From NCBI RefSeq assembly GCF_900182785.1, contig NZ_FXTS01000002.1, positions 310,001 to 374,000 of the forward strand: a stretch of DNA of 64,000 bases. The letters are read 5' to 3'. Numbering within the stretch: the first letter of the stretch is position 1; each line of letters opens with the position of its first letter. Of the stretch, positions 1-9,144 are shown piece after piece. The stretch comes from Oceanospirillum linum (GTDB taxonomy: Bacteria; Pseudomonadota; Gammaproteobacteria; Pseudomonadales; Halomonadaceae). The position numbers and the translations under genes are program-made. The notes under the pieces are model-generated. The model searched no databases. It was not told where the DNA came from and saw only the letters and a program-made list of their open reading frames with translations.

Positions 1-28
1 AGCTGTGTTATTTTGACCGTCAGGAGAT

Positions 29-373
29 ATGCTGTGCAGACTGAGTATAAAAGTTGGTGGTTATAGTGAGTCAGATAAGGAGTCTATCTTGAGTAAAGCT
101 GATGTTGTTATTTTTGATCCGCTGCATGCCGTTAAAAATAATGCTGGTAAAATTGACCCCGCAAGATGTCCGCTTTGCCATCGGCTGAATAACTGCGCGC
201 ATCATAATGCCCTGGGCTCTGGACAAGGTTGCTGGTGCTATGACCCCGAAATCTCATTTCCGGAATCCCTGCTCATCAGTATCCCTCCTGAACAACGTTC
301 AAAGGCATGTGTGTGCCGTGATTGTGCTGTAAAATATCAGGAGGAATACTCCGGAAAAGAAGGTGGTATCTGA
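29..373 (+). CDS. Cysteine-rich CWC-family protein
   Basis: A 114-residue protein. Its central and C-terminal part carries the spaced cysteines of the bacterial cysteine-rich CWC family: CPLC near residue 49, CWCYD near 70 and CVCRDC near 93. The function of the family is not established; the cysteine pattern suggests metal binding. An AGGAG lies only two bases before the ATG at 29, which is tight, so the true start could be further in; the first 45 residues are not typical of the family. It converges on the HD-GYP gene with a 9-base gap. Family assignment is fairly sure, start uncertain. Confidence 0.7.
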   Translation: MLCRLSIKVGGYSESDKESILSKADVVIFDPLHAVKNNAGKIDPARCPLCHRLNNCAHHNALGSGQGCWCYDPEISFPESLLISIPPEQRSKACVCRDCAVKYQEEYSGKEGGI

Positions 374-382
374 ACCATAGGG

Positions 383-1657
383 TTATGCACTGCTGGCTAA
401 TTTCTCAAGATCCTGCAGGTTATTTTCATCCAGTGTGCGCGTGATACTGATGTGCGCATATTCCGGAGCCATCAGGTCCAGCTCAATATTGCCATTAGCA
501 GAAAGTTGTCCGCCGCTCTTCAGAACCCGGACAACCGGGCGTGTGCGGTTTTCAGGATTGATCATTGTAACCACGGCCATCCGTCCATTCATCAGCTCAA
601 CCATGCATCCTGGTGGGTAAACCCCCAGTGCTTTGATAAAACGAGTGACCAGCCGACTATCAAACAGTTTAGCTCGCCAGCTATAGATGCGGGATAGTGC
701 CTGGGTTGGATTAGACGCATCGCTATAGAAACGTTCCCGAGTCATGGCTTCATAGGTGCTGGTGATGCCGAGAATCTGGGCCAGATACGGAATATTCTCA
801 CCTTTGATGCCCCTGGGGTAGCCTGAGCCGTCATAACGTTCATGATGGTTGCCGATGATCTCTTTTAACTGAGGGAGTGTGGATAGCTCGTTATGCAGAC
901 CAACAAAGCTCATACCTTCAATGACGTGATACTCAATAGCCTGTCGCTGGGCTCTATTGAGTTTGCCTTTATAGCTGAGCAGGTAGTTTGGTACTTTCAG
1001 CATACCGATATCATGCAGTAATGCTGCCATGCCAAGCAGATAGATGGTGTGCTGATCCAGTTCCAGGTACTGTGCAAAAGCAATCGTCAGGATGCAGACA
1101 TTGGCAGACTTTTCCGCCAGAGATTGCTCTTTTTCCTTTAGTCGGGAAAGAAGTAACAGTGATGCCGCATCATTCAGGGCGTCATCCATCAACCGGTGCA
1201 CAGCTTCAGTCAGTTTCTTGAATGATACCCTATTGCCATCACTGACCCGTGTGAACAGGTCTTTCACTTCTCCGACACAAACAGCGATATTGCTTTCGAT
1301 AACCTGAAGTTCTTTACGGTTGAGCAGTTCCGGTGCTGCAATCAGACCCTTACGGTTTTTGAGGGCATCATTTTCAGCTTGCTGAGCTTTTTCTGATGTT
1401 TTCTTTTCAGTGTTGTCGGTTTTTTTGCGAGCTTTTGCCGGCTCTACCGGAGTGCTTCTGAAGTGCGTCAAAGAGTGGCGTGCAGATGCTTCAACATCAA
1501 TGACCACTTGCTTGCAGGCCCGGTTGAGCTTGATCAGTTCTTCTTCGGTTTTAACAGTAAAGGCGCGACGCCAGAAAGGGGACTCGAGCCAGTTTACATC
1601 CAGCTCAACAATGCGCATGCCAATTCTTACATGCTCTGTAGCAATAGTCTTTTTCAT
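383..1657 (-). CDS. HD-GYP domain protein with DUF3391-like N-terminus; altered metal site
   Basis: Cyclic-di-GMP phosphodiesterase-type protein of 424 residues. I chose the ATG at 1657 because MKKTIATEHVRIGMRI matches the usual DUF3391 beginning; an ATG six codons upstream is also open. Residues 1-60 are the DUF3391-like domain, 75-105 a lysine-rich linker, 170-360 the HD-GYP domain. The HD pair (H215, D216), H244, the HH pair (271-272) and the GYP motif (DGSGYPRG) are present. However, the His of the usual HSxxV motif is Lys183, the Lys after HDIG is Met219, and the Asp of the ADxxDAxT motif is Ser300. At least two positions that bind metal in characterised HD-GYP enzymes are therefore changed. 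It could be a weak enzyme or a c-di-GMP-binding effector; that part is inference. Confidence 0.88.
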   Translation of the reverse strand: MKKTIATEHVRIGMRIVELDVNWLESPFWRRAFTVKTEEELIKLNRACKQVVIDVEASARHSLTHFRSTPVEPAKARKKTDNTEKKTSEKAQQAENDALKNRKGLIAAPELLNRKELQVIESNIAVCVGEVKDLFTRVSDGNRVSFKKLTEAVHRLMDDALNDAASLLLLSRLKEKEQSLAEKSANVCILTIAFAQYLELDQHTIYLLGMAALLHDIGMLKVPNYLLSYKGKLNRAQRQAIEYHVIEGMSFVGLHNELSTLPQLKEIIGNHHERYDGSGYPRGIKGENIPYLAQILGITSTYEAMTRERFYSDASNPTQALSRIYSWRAKLFDSRLVTRFIKALGVYPPGCMVELMNGRMAVVTMINPENRTRPVVRVLKSGGQLSANGNIELDLMAPEYAHISITRTLDENNLQDLEKLASSA

Positions 1658-1763
1658 GATAACTGCACTCAACAATCCTTATTTGCCACTTAAAGTACGT
1701 GCTGGGTATTAAATGCAATTTTATGCATTGATCTGTGACATGTTTTTATAGTTGCAATAAATT

Positions 1764-1850
1764 TACACGAATACAGGGCTTGCCGCAAACTTCATTGATG
1801 GTATCCCATCGGTAAACGAGGGCGTAAAGCCCAAGACGCAGCCTCTAAAA
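1764..1850 (+). promoter_or_regulatory. Structured 5' leader of the ycaO gene, possible cis-acting RNA
   Basis: Between the HD-GYP and ycaO genes two compact hairpins can be drawn: GATGG/CCATC with a TATC loop (1797-1810), and GGGC/GCCC with a GTAAA loop (1820-1832). They are flanked by GCAAAC (1785-1790) and GACGCAGCC (1835-1843). These short motifs loosely recall the GEMM-I cyclic-di-GMP riboswitch (GCAAAC and GACGCAAAGCC elements), but the order and joining segments do not match its consensus. It ends about 60 bases before the ycaO start. A regulatory RNA is only a guess. Confidence 0.2.
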
Positions 1851-1911
1851 AATGGATAATAGCGGGCAACCAGCACTTGTGCTAAACCTGCTTTCACGGA
1901 GTATTCTTTGC

Positions 1912-4134
1912 ATGCAAATTAATGTTAACTTTCTGGACAATCTCCGCTTAGAAGCCAAGTTCGATGACTTTACCGTCATCGCAGATCAGCCGATCCGCTA
2001 TAAGGGCGATGGTTCGGCTCCGGGGCCGTTTGATTACTTTCTGGCATCGTCTGCTATGTGCGCTGCTTATTTCGTCAAAGTTTACTGCCTCGCGCGGGAT
2101 ATTCCCACTGATAATATTCGGTTGTCGCAGAACAATATTGTTGACCCCAATAATCGTTATAACCAGATATTTAAGATACAGGTGGAGTTGCCGGAAGATA
2201 TTTCTGAAAAAGATCGTCAGGGCATTATTCGCTCGATCGACCGTTGCACAGTAAAGAAGGTGGTGCAGACTGGCCCTGAGTTTGTCATCGAGGTCGTGGA
2301 AAACCTGGATGAAGATGCCCAGGCACTTCTGATGGCGGATCTGGATGAAAGCGCTAATACCTGTATTCCGGGAAAAGACCTGCCACTGGAAAAGACCATT
2401 GCCACCATGACCCGGCTGCTGGCCGATATGGGCATGAAGATTGAGATCACTTCATGGCGAAATATTGTACCGAATGCCTGGTCGCTTAATATCCGGGATG
2501 CAGCGTCCCAGATGTGCTTCACCAATGGTAAAGGTGCCACTAAAGAAGCGGCGCTGGCTTCTGCTCTGGGTGAGTTTCTGGAACGCCTGAATTTTAACTT
2601 CTTTTATAATGATCAGTATTTTGGTGAAGAGATCGCACACAGCGAATTTGTGCATTATCCGGATGAACAGTGGTTCCAGCCCGGTGATGATGACCGCCTG
2701 CCGGAAGAGATTCTTGATGAATATACCCGGGAGATTTATGACCCGGAAGGTGAGTTGCGTGGCTCTAATCTGTTTGATACCAACTCTGGCCGCATGGATC
2801 GTGGTATCTGTTCCCTGCCGTTTGAGCGGGTATCTGATGGTGAAACCGTTTATTTTCCCTCCAACCTGATTGAAAACCTCTATCTCAGTAACGGTATGAG
2901 CGCCGGTAATACACTGGAAGAAGCGCAGGTTCAGTGTTTATCAGAAATCTTTGAGCGTGCGGTGAAGCGGGAAATTCTGGAGCAGGAGCTGGCGCTGCCG
3001 GATGTACCTGAAGCGGTTCTGGCGAAATACCCTCAGATTGTTGAAGGTATTAAAGGGCTGGAAGAGCAGGGCTATCCTGTTCTGGTTAAAGATGCCTCTC
3101 TGGGTGGTCAGTTTCCGGTGGCCTGTATCACGCTGATGAACCCGCGTACCGGTGGCGTGCTGACCTCTTTTGGCGGTCACCCGCGTTTTGAGGTGGCCTT
3201 TGAGCGCTGCCTGACAGAACTGATGCAGGGGCGGAGCTTTGAAAGTCTTAATGATGTACCAAAGCCAACTTTTGAAAGTAATGCCGTTCGTGAGCCTAAC
3301 AACTACGTTGAGCATTTTATCGACTCAACCGGCGTAGTTTCATGGCGTTTTTTCAGTGATAAGGCTGATTATGAGTTTTGCGAATGGGACTTTTCACACC
3401 GGTTGGAAGACGCTGGTCGACAGAGTAAAAGCTCCAGTGAGGAAGAGGCAAAAACGCTGTTCGCTATTCTTGAGCAGATGGGCAAAGAAGTTTACCAGTC
3501 TGTGCGTACGGAACTGGGTGTACCGACCTGCCGTATTCTGGTGCCGGATTATTCTGAGATCTATCCGGTGGAAGATCTGATCTGGGGTAACACTAACAAG
3601 GCGCTGAAATTCCGTGAGGATATCCTCAATCTGCACCGTCTGGATGATGAGCAGCTGGAAGCTCTGTTTGAACGTCTGGAAGAGAGTGAAGAGGATGATT
3701 ACACCGATATTATCACCTTTATCGGTGTTGAATTTGATGAAAATACTGTCTGGGGACAGCTGACCATTCTGGAGCTGAAACTGATGATCTGTCTGGCTCT
3801 GGGGGCGCTGGAAGATGCCAAAGAGCTGGTGGATATGTTCCTGCAGTACAACGACAACACCCTGGAACGTGGCCTGTACTATCAGGCCATGGGAGCTGCA
3901 TTGGACGTTGTGCTGGATGACGAGTTGGAATATGAAGACTTCCGTAACAGTTTCCTCCGTATGTTCGGACAAGAGCGTATGGATGCTGTTGAAGGCTCCA
4001 TTGAAGGGACGGTGCGCTTCTATGGCCTGACCGAAACCAATATGCAGCTGGAAGGGTTGGAGAAGCATCAGCGTTTAATCGAGAGTTATAAAAAACTACA
4101 CGCAGCACGGGCTGCCGTTGTGGTGGAAGGCTAG
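1912..4134 (+). CDS. ycaO: OsmC-YcaO domain protein (YcaO-type ATP-dependent enzyme)
   Basis: A 740-residue protein with an OsmC-like N-terminal domain (about 1-140, including the YFLASSAMCAAYFVK helix with its cysteine) followed by a YcaO domain (about 170-560, with the GEFLERLNF and LSEIFERAVKR helices) and a helical C-terminal extension. YcaO proteins activate amide carbonyls by phosphorylation with ATP. The E. coli protein is linked to RimO-dependent beta-methylthiolation of ribosomal protein S12; this form lacks the proline-rich tail of azoline-forming cyclodehydratases. The ATG at 1912 has a GGAG about 10 bases upstream and begins at the conserved MQINVNFLDNLRLEAKF; an ATG 60 bases upstream is open but unlikely. 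The small gene at 4150 follows by 15 bases and is probably co-transcribed. Confidence 0.88.
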   Translation: MQINVNFLDNLRLEAKFDDFTVIADQPIRYKGDGSAPGPFDYFLASSAMCAAYFVKVYCLARDIPTDNIRLSQNNIVDPNNRYNQIFKIQVELPEDISEKDRQGIIRSIDRCTVKKVVQTGPEFVIEVVENLDEDAQALLMADLDESANTCIPGKDLPLEKTIATMTRLLADMGMKIEITSWRNIVPNAWSLNIRDAASQMCFTNGKGATKEAALASALGEFLERLNFNFFYNDQYFGEEIAHSEFVHYPDEQWFQPGDDDRLPEEILDEYTREIYDPEGELRGSNLFDTNSGRMDRGICSLPFERVSDGETVYFPSNLIENLYLSNGMSAGNTLEEAQVQCLSEIFERAVKREILEQELALPDVPEAVLAKYPQIVEGIKGLEEQGYPVLVKDASLGGQFPVACITLMNPRTGGVLTSFGGHPRFEVAFERCLTELMQGRSFESLNDVPKPTFESNAVREPNNYVEHFIDSTGVVSWRFFSDKADYEFCEWDFSHRLEDAGRQSKSSSEEEAKTLFAILEQMGKEVYQSVRTELGVPTCRILVPDYSEIYPVEDLIWGNTNKALKFREDILNLHRLDDEQLEALFERLEESEEDDYTDIITFIGVEFDENTVWGQLTILELKLMICLALGALEDAKELVDMFLQYNDNTLERGLYYQAMGAALDVVLDDELEYEDFRNSFLRMFGQERMDAVEGSIEGTVRFYGLTETNMQLEGLEKHQRLIESYKKLHAARAAVVVEG

Positions 4135-4149
4135 AAAAGGGGCGGTATT

Positions 4150-4617
4150 ATGGAATACTCAATTGATAATATAAGGTCAGTTATAGACTTAAAGCTAAGA
4201 CAGTTGGCGCAGGAGCTAAGTGTTAATGCGTCTGTATCTGGCCGGATGCTGAGAGTCGTTGATCTGGGTGTTTTACCTTTTTTCCAGACAATTGAGATCT
4301 CCTTCCTGTTTGAAGGCGACAAGATCCCTGGTATGGATGAACAGGCCGGTGATGATGAGATTGCTGACTGGCCGTTTTATGATTTATCCGGCATTAACGA
4401 AGGCCGCTGGCCGGAAGCAGAGCCTTTGGCTGCTGAGATGTCCGGTATCTGGAACGATAACCCGGATATTGAGCGCTTTCTGAAGGATTTTGCCGCAGCG
4501 CTGAAAGCTGAAAAAATGCACGATGCATTATCACCGTTAACTCTGGCGAGTGATTTTACCTTTCAGATTCTCAACCCGGATCAGGATAACAGTCCTAATT
4601 ACTGTATGGAGCGTTAG
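4150..4617 (+). CDS. Conserved-looking protein of unknown function, partner of ycaO
   Basis: A 155-residue acidic protein that I do not assign to a family. It has no signal peptide or membrane helix, and is rich in Asp, Glu and Trp in the middle. It starts 15 bases after the ycaO stop, with AAAAGGGGCGG just before the ATG as ribosome binding site, so it is most likely the second gene of the ycaO transcript. A hairpin lies about 70 bases after its stop. Reading frame, codon use and ribosome binding site all support a real gene; its role is unknown. Confidence 0.72.
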   Translation: MEYSIDNIRSVIDLKLRQLAQELSVNASVSGRMLRVVDLGVLPFFQTIEISFLFEGDKIPGMDEQAGDDEIADWPFYDLSGINEGRWPEAEPLAAEMSGIWNDNPDIERFLKDFAAALKAEKMHDALSPLTLASDFTFQILNPDQDNSPNYCMER

Positions 4618-4688
4618 CGCTTCTTCTCACCTGAACCGGAAGATGTTTCTTCGCTTGTTAGCTAAGTGCTAAAACCCGGCACAAAGGC

Positions 4689-4719
4689 ACCGACATGATC
4701 TTCTGAAGGTCATGTCGGT
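4689..4719. terminator. Hairpin between convergent genes, likely bidirectional terminator
   Basis: A perfect 10-bp stem (ACCGACATGA with TCATGTCGGT), extended inward by further pairs, sits between the ycaO partner gene and the convergent nfeD-like gene. The T-run on either side is weak, so termination may be partial. Confidence 0.6.
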
Positions 4720-4731
4720 GGGTTTGTCGGT

Positions 4732-5190
4732 TTAATCCGCTACAACATCTACCCAAAGTACGCCAACTTCCACCTTGGAAATATAGACATGGCTGCCCTT
4801 TGCCAACGGTTGCAGGCTTTTCAGTTTCCAGCTGATACCTGAATACTGGTAGAGCGTCTCACCTTTAATATCGACATCAGACTCCAGAACAAAACTATGA
4901 TCGGCAAAGTCAGTTTTAACCTGTTTCCCATCGGTTTTTGACTGAGCGATTTTCAGTGGTTTCCAGAGAGCAAGGCTTAGTAGCGCGGTCAGAGCGGCAT
5001 TTGACCAGAAGGCTGTACTGCCATTGTCAGGCAGTATGCCCGCGGTCATCAGGCCACCGGTGATTAGCAAAGATAAGCCAAAGAAGAAAAGTACAAAGGT
5101 TGAGAAACCCAATATGGCAACTTCAATAATCAGCGCCAGTACACCCAAAACCATCAGGGACTCGGCCAGATTCTGCAGCAGAAATTCCAT
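4732..5190 (-). CDS. NfeD-family membrane protein (short form)
   Basis: A 152-residue protein with hydrophobic helices at about 10-45 and 60-75, followed by a soluble OB-fold-like domain (about 85-150, ending GSHVYISKVEVGVLWVDVV). This is the short NfeD form found beside SPFH/stomatin proteins, like E. coli YbbJ beside QmcA. NfeD proteins are thought to help organise or regulate SPFH membrane assemblies. It lies two bases after the SPFH gene, in the same operon. Family assignment is firm; the cellular job is not known. Confidence 0.85.
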   Translation of the reverse strand: MEFLLQNLAESLMVLGVLALIIEVAILGFSTFVLFFFGLSLLITGGLMTAGILPDNGSTAFWSNAALTALLSLALWKPLKIAQSKTDGKQVKTDFADHSFVLESDVDIKGETLYQYSGISWKLKSLQPLAKGSHVYISKVEVGVLWVDVVAD

Positions 5191-5192
5191 AG

Positions 5193-6137
5193 TTATGCCT
5201 GTTGCTTGCTATTCAGTGAGTTAATGATGGACATAGACGAGGCAACAAGAGCGCTGGCATCGGTTCCGCCATCGGGCAGAAGAACCACAGAGCTTTCTTT
5301 GGCGATTGCTTGTTTTGCTTCAATCGCTTTAGTTGCCAGATCCAGTTGAATCGCTTTCTGACCCTGCTCAGTATTTGCCTCTTCACCGACTTTGCGCAGT
5401 GCTTCGGCCTGAGCATCTGCTACTGCGAGAATAGCCTCGGCCTCACCATGAGCCTGCAAAATTTGCTCGGTTTTATCGGCTTCAGCAGCCAGTACCTGAG
5501 CTTGCTTTTTACCTTCAGCAACATTGATAGCCGCCTGACGGTCACCTTCTGATTCCAAAATCTGGGCGCGCTTAACACGCTCAGCTTTCATCTGGGCTTC
5601 CATCGCTTCCATTACCGAATTAGGTGGCACGATATCTTTGATTTCGTAGCGCAATACCTGAATTCCCCAGGGCTCTGATGCCTGGTTGATGGAGGATACA
5701 ATATTTGCATTCAGAAGATCCCGCTCTTCAAAGGTTTTATCCAGTTCCATTTTGCCGAGTTCAGAACGCATCGTGGTTTGGGCCAGCTGGGTTACCGCAA
5801 ACACATAGTCGTCGACGCCATAGGTTGCTTTGTAAGGATCCAGTACGCGGAAATATAGCACGCCATCAACAACCAGGGAGATGTTGTCTTTGGTGATTGC
5901 ACTTTGAGAAGGGACATCAACCGCTTGCTCTTTCAGGCTGCGCTCGGCAGCTATACGGTCGATGAAAGGGATAATAAAGTTCAGCCCGGCTTCTTTGGTG
6001 GACTGATACTTACCAAAACGTTCAACCAGCCATGCCTGGTTCTGGGGGACAAATTTAATGCTGCTTTTGATCAGTAGCAACACCAGTATGAGTAGAATAA
6101 CTTCAAGGGAGAGAAGGGTTTCAAGTAAAAGTTCCAT
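5193..6137 (-). CDS. qmcA: SPFH/band 7 (stomatin/prohibitin-like) protein, QmcA-like
   Basis: A 314-residue protein with an N-terminal hydrophobic segment (about 5-25), a band-7 domain (about 30-190, with VPQNQAWLVERFGKYQST and the ITKDNISLVVDGVLYFRV strand pair) and a long Ala/Glu/Gln-rich coiled coil (about 190-275). The architecture and partner match E. coli QmcA (YbbK), a membrane-anchored oligomeric scaffold of detergent-resistant membrane. It is the first gene of a two-gene operon with the NfeD-like gene. The symbol is given from family resemblance. Confidence 0.85.
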   Translation of the reverse strand: MELLLETLLSLEVILLILVLLLIKSSIKFVPQNQAWLVERFGKYQSTKEAGLNFIIPFIDRIAAERSLKEQAVDVPSQSAITKDNISLVVDGVLYFRVLDPYKATYGVDDYVFAVTQLAQTTMRSELGKMELDKTFEERDLLNANIVSSINQASEPWGIQVLRYEIKDIVPPNSVMEAMEAQMKAERVKRAQILESEGDRQAAINVAEGKKQAQVLAAEADKTEQILQAHGEAEAILAVADAQAEALRKVGEEANTEQGQKAIQLDLATKAIEAKQAIAKESSVVLLPDGGTDASALVASSMSIINSLNSKQQA

Positions 6138-6282
6138 TTAATCAATAGCTCCTGCAGCTAAGTTAGGTAAGCCTGCTATGGTTTTAGCATGGCGGTACCC
6201 GATTCTAACACCTGAAAGCTGATAGAGAGGCAATATCATTCGTTTTTATAAAGAGTAAATAAACAGCCTGTTTCTTATGGGC

Positions 6283-6310
6283 AAAAAAAACCCCGGCAAT
6301 GCCGGGGTTT
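6283..6310 (-). terminator. Intrinsic terminator of acnB
   Basis: A seven-bp GC stem (CCCCGGC/GCCGGGG, 6291-6307) with an AAT loop. Read on the minus strand it is followed by eight T, about 35 bases after the acnB stop. A strong rho-independent terminator. Confidence 0.93.
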
Positions 6311-6342
6311 TCTGGTTCAGTGCCTTTTCTGACGGGTCAGAA

Positions 6343-8946
6343 TTAAGCTTCCTGAGCCAGTGGGATAAACTTAGAGGCAGCCGCCTGATAGGTGGCGATC
6401 TGATCAAAGTTCAGGTAGCGGTATACGTCCTCAGCCATAGTATCCAGCTTCGCAGTATACTCCATGTACTCTTCAACTGTAGGCAGTTTGCCGGTCAGAG
6501 CGGCTACAGCAGCCAGCTCAGCAGAAGACAGGTAAACGTTAGCACCAGTACCCAGACGGTTCGGGAAGTTACGGGTAGAGGTCGATACTACAGTGGTGTT
6601 GTCGCCAACACGTGCCTGGTTACCCATACACAGAGAGCAACCCGGCATCTCCATACGTGCACCCGCTTTACCGAAGATGTTGTAGTAACCTTCTTCAGTC
6701 AGCTGAGCCTGGTCCATCTTAGTTGGCGGCGCGATCCACATGCGGGTAGGCAGTTGCTGACCTGCTGCATCCAGCAGTTTACCAGCGGCACGGAAGTGAC
6801 CGATGTTGGTCATACAGGAACCGATGAAGACTTCGTCGATCTTCTCGCCAGCCAGCTCAGACAGCAGTTTCACGTCATCCGGATCGTTAGGGCAAGCCAG
6901 GATAGGCTCTTTAACTTCATCCAGATCGATTTCGATAACCGCTGCGTATTCTGCATCAGCATCGCCTTCCAACAGCTGAGGGTTCGCCAGCCAGTCTTCC
7001 ATACCTTTGATACGACGCTCAATAGTACGTACATCGCCGTAGCCTTCTGCAATCATCCACTTCAGCATGGTGATGTTAGAGCGCAGGTATTCTGCGATTG
7101 GCTCTTCGTTCAGCTTGATAGAACAAGCGGCTGCAGAACGCTCTGCTGCAGAGTCAGACAGTTCGAACGCCTGCTCAACTTTCAGGTTAGGCAGACCTTC
7201 AATTTCCAGAATACGGCCAGAGAAGATGTTCTTCTTACCTGCTTTCGCAACAGTCAGAAGACCTTGCTTGATTGCGAAGTAAGGGATTGCGTTAACCAGG
7301 TCACGCAGAGTAACACCAGGCTGCATCTTCTCGCCTTTGAAGCGAACCAGAACAGACTCAGGCATATCCAGAGGCATAACACCCGTTGCTGCAGCGAATG
7401 CAACCAGGCCAGAACCTGCTGGGAAAGAGATACCGATAGGGAAGCGGGTGTGAGAGTCACCACCAGTACCTACAGTATCAGGCAACAGCATACGGTTCAG
7501 CCAAGAGTGGATTACACCGTCACCAGGGCGCAGAGATACGCCGCCACGGTTCATGATGAAGTCAGGCAGAGTGTGGTGGGTGTTCACGTCCACTGGCTTA
7601 GGATAAGCAGCAGTGTGGCAGAAAGACTGCATCGTCAGATCTGCAGAGAAGCCCAGACATGCCAGATCTTTCAGTTCGTCACGGGTCATAGGACCAGTGG
7701 TATCCTGAGAACCCACAGTGGTCATCTTAGGCTCTACGTAAGTGCCTGGGCGTACGCCTTCAACACCACACGCTTTACCCACCATTTTCTGAGCCAGAGA
7801 GTAACCTTTACCGGTATCTTTCGGCTGCTCAGGGCGTTTGAACAGGTCAGTAGGACCTTTCGCCAGGAATTCACGGGCTTTTTCCGTCAGACCACGACCA
7901 ATGATCAGTGGGATACGGCCGCCGGCACGAACTTCGTCCAGCAGAACCTGTGTTTTCAGTTTGAAAGTAGAAACAACTTCGTCCGTGCCATGCTTGCACA
8001 CTTTACCTTCGTATGGGTAAACGTCGATTACGTCGCCCATGTTTAGGTTTTCTACGTCCATTTCGATAGGCAGTGCGCCCGCATCTTCCATTGTGTTATA
8101 GAAGATAGGAGCGATCTTGCCGCCGAAGCAGAAGCCACCGGCACGCTTGTTAGGAACATTCGGAATTTCGTCACCGAAGAACCACAAAACAGAGTTAGTC
8201 GCGGACTTACGGGAAGAACCGGTACCTACAACATCACCAACGTAAGCAACAGGGTGACCCTGATCCAGCAGTTCACGGATCTGTTTGATTGGGCCTTGAA
8301 CACCGTGCTCGTCAGGGTTGATGCCATCACGTTCCATCTTCAGCATCGCCATAGCGTGCTTAGGAATGTCAGGACGAGTGAACGCATCCGGTGCAGGAGA
8401 CAGGTCGTCGGTGTTTGTCTCGCCGGTTACTTTAAATACGCTCAGAGTGATCTTTTCAGCCAGCTCTGGTTTGGAGGTAAACCATTCGCCTTCAGCCCAG
8501 GATTCGATAACGCCTTTAGCGATCTCGTTGCCTTCTTTTGCTTTATCAGCAACATCATGGAACGCATCAAACATCAGCAGAGTGTGCTTCAGTTCTTCAG
8601 CGGCTGCTTCACCCAGATCTGCATCATCCAGCAGACCCACCAGGGTTTCGATGTTGTAGCCACCCTGCATGGTGCCCAGCAGTTTAATCGCGTGTTTCTT
8701 GTCGATCAGTGGAGAGGATGCTTCACCCTTGGCAATGGCAGACAGGAAGCCCGCTTTAACGTATGCAGCTTCGTCTACACCAGGCGGTACGCGATTGGTG
8801 ATCAGATCCAGGATAAATTCTTCTTCACCTGCTGGTGGTGTTTTCAGCAGTTCAATCAGTTCCGCGGTTTGTTCAGCGTTAAGCGGCTTAGGTACAACAC
8901 CTTCAGCGGCGCGCTCTTCTACGTGTTTGCGATATGCTTCAAGCAC
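6343..8946 (-). CDS. acnB: Aconitate hydratase B
   Basis: Bifunctional aconitase B / 2-methylisocitrate dehydratase of the TCA cycle, cytoplasmic, with a [4Fe-4S] cluster. At 867 residues it is the usual AcnB length. It begins MLEAYRKHVEERAAEG, the typical start. The N-terminal HEAT-like domain (about 1-160) is followed by the swivel domain and the catalytic domains. Cluster cysteines are visible in IGSCMTNIGHFRAAG and in GCSLCMGNQARVG. It stands alone, with its own terminator. In E. coli the AcnB apoprotein also binds mRNA when iron is short; that is family knowledge. Confidence 0.97.
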   Translation of the reverse strand: MLEAYRKHVEERAAEGVVPKPLNAEQTAELIELLKTPPAGEEEFILDLITNRVPPGVDEAAYVKAGFLSAIAKGEASSPLIDKKHAIKLLGTMQGGYNIETLVGLLDDADLGEAAAEELKHTLLMFDAFHDVADKAKEGNEIAKGVIESWAEGEWFTSKPELAEKITLSVFKVTGETNTDDLSPAPDAFTRPDIPKHAMAMLKMERDGINPDEHGVQGPIKQIRELLDQGHPVAYVGDVVGTGSSRKSATNSVLWFFGDEIPNVPNKRAGGFCFGGKIAPIFYNTMEDAGALPIEMDVENLNMGDVIDVYPYEGKVCKHGTDEVVSTFKLKTQVLLDEVRAGGRIPLIIGRGLTEKAREFLAKGPTDLFKRPEQPKDTGKGYSLAQKMVGKACGVEGVRPGTYVEPKMTTVGSQDTTGPMTRDELKDLACLGFSADLTMQSFCHTAAYPKPVDVNTHHTLPDFIMNRGGVSLRPGDGVIHSWLNRMLLPDTVGTGGDSHTRFPIGISFPAGSGLVAFAAATGVMPLDMPESVLVRFKGEKMQPGVTLRDLVNAIPYFAIKQGLLTVAKAGKKNIFSGRILEIEGLPNLKVEQAFELSDSAAERSAAACSIKLNEEPIAEYLRSNITMLKWMIAEGYGDVRTIERRIKGMEDWLANPQLLEGDADAEYAAVIEIDLDEVKEPILACPNDPDDVKLLSELAGEKIDEVFIGSCMTNIGHFRAAGKLLDAAGQQLPTRMWIAPPTKMDQAQLTEEGYYNIFGKAGARMEMPGCSLCMGNQARVGDNTTVVSTSTRNFPNRLGTGANVYLSSAELAAVAALTGKLPTVEEYMEYTAKLDTMAEDVYRYLNFDQIATYQAAASKFIPLAQEA

Positions 8947-9144
8947 GGTAAGACCCTCATCAGTTTATGCCCCGACTCACAGTAAAAAAGACAGTTTATT
9001 ACGTGAAATCAAAGCGTTCGATGTATTCATCGACCTTCTTATTCGGTGGCACGATTCTAAATTAAAATGTCGACAATGTTAAGTTGGGTGACAAGGGTAT
9101 AGAGTTCAACTTTGGTCGTTGATCCTGGTCACTATGTCTGAAAT

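Noticed and set aside
6277..8046. Long open frame (589 codons) on the plus strand opposite acnB
   Set aside because: It is the antisense shadow of acnB, with no family resemblance and no ribosome binding site; codon bias of acnB explains the lack of stops.
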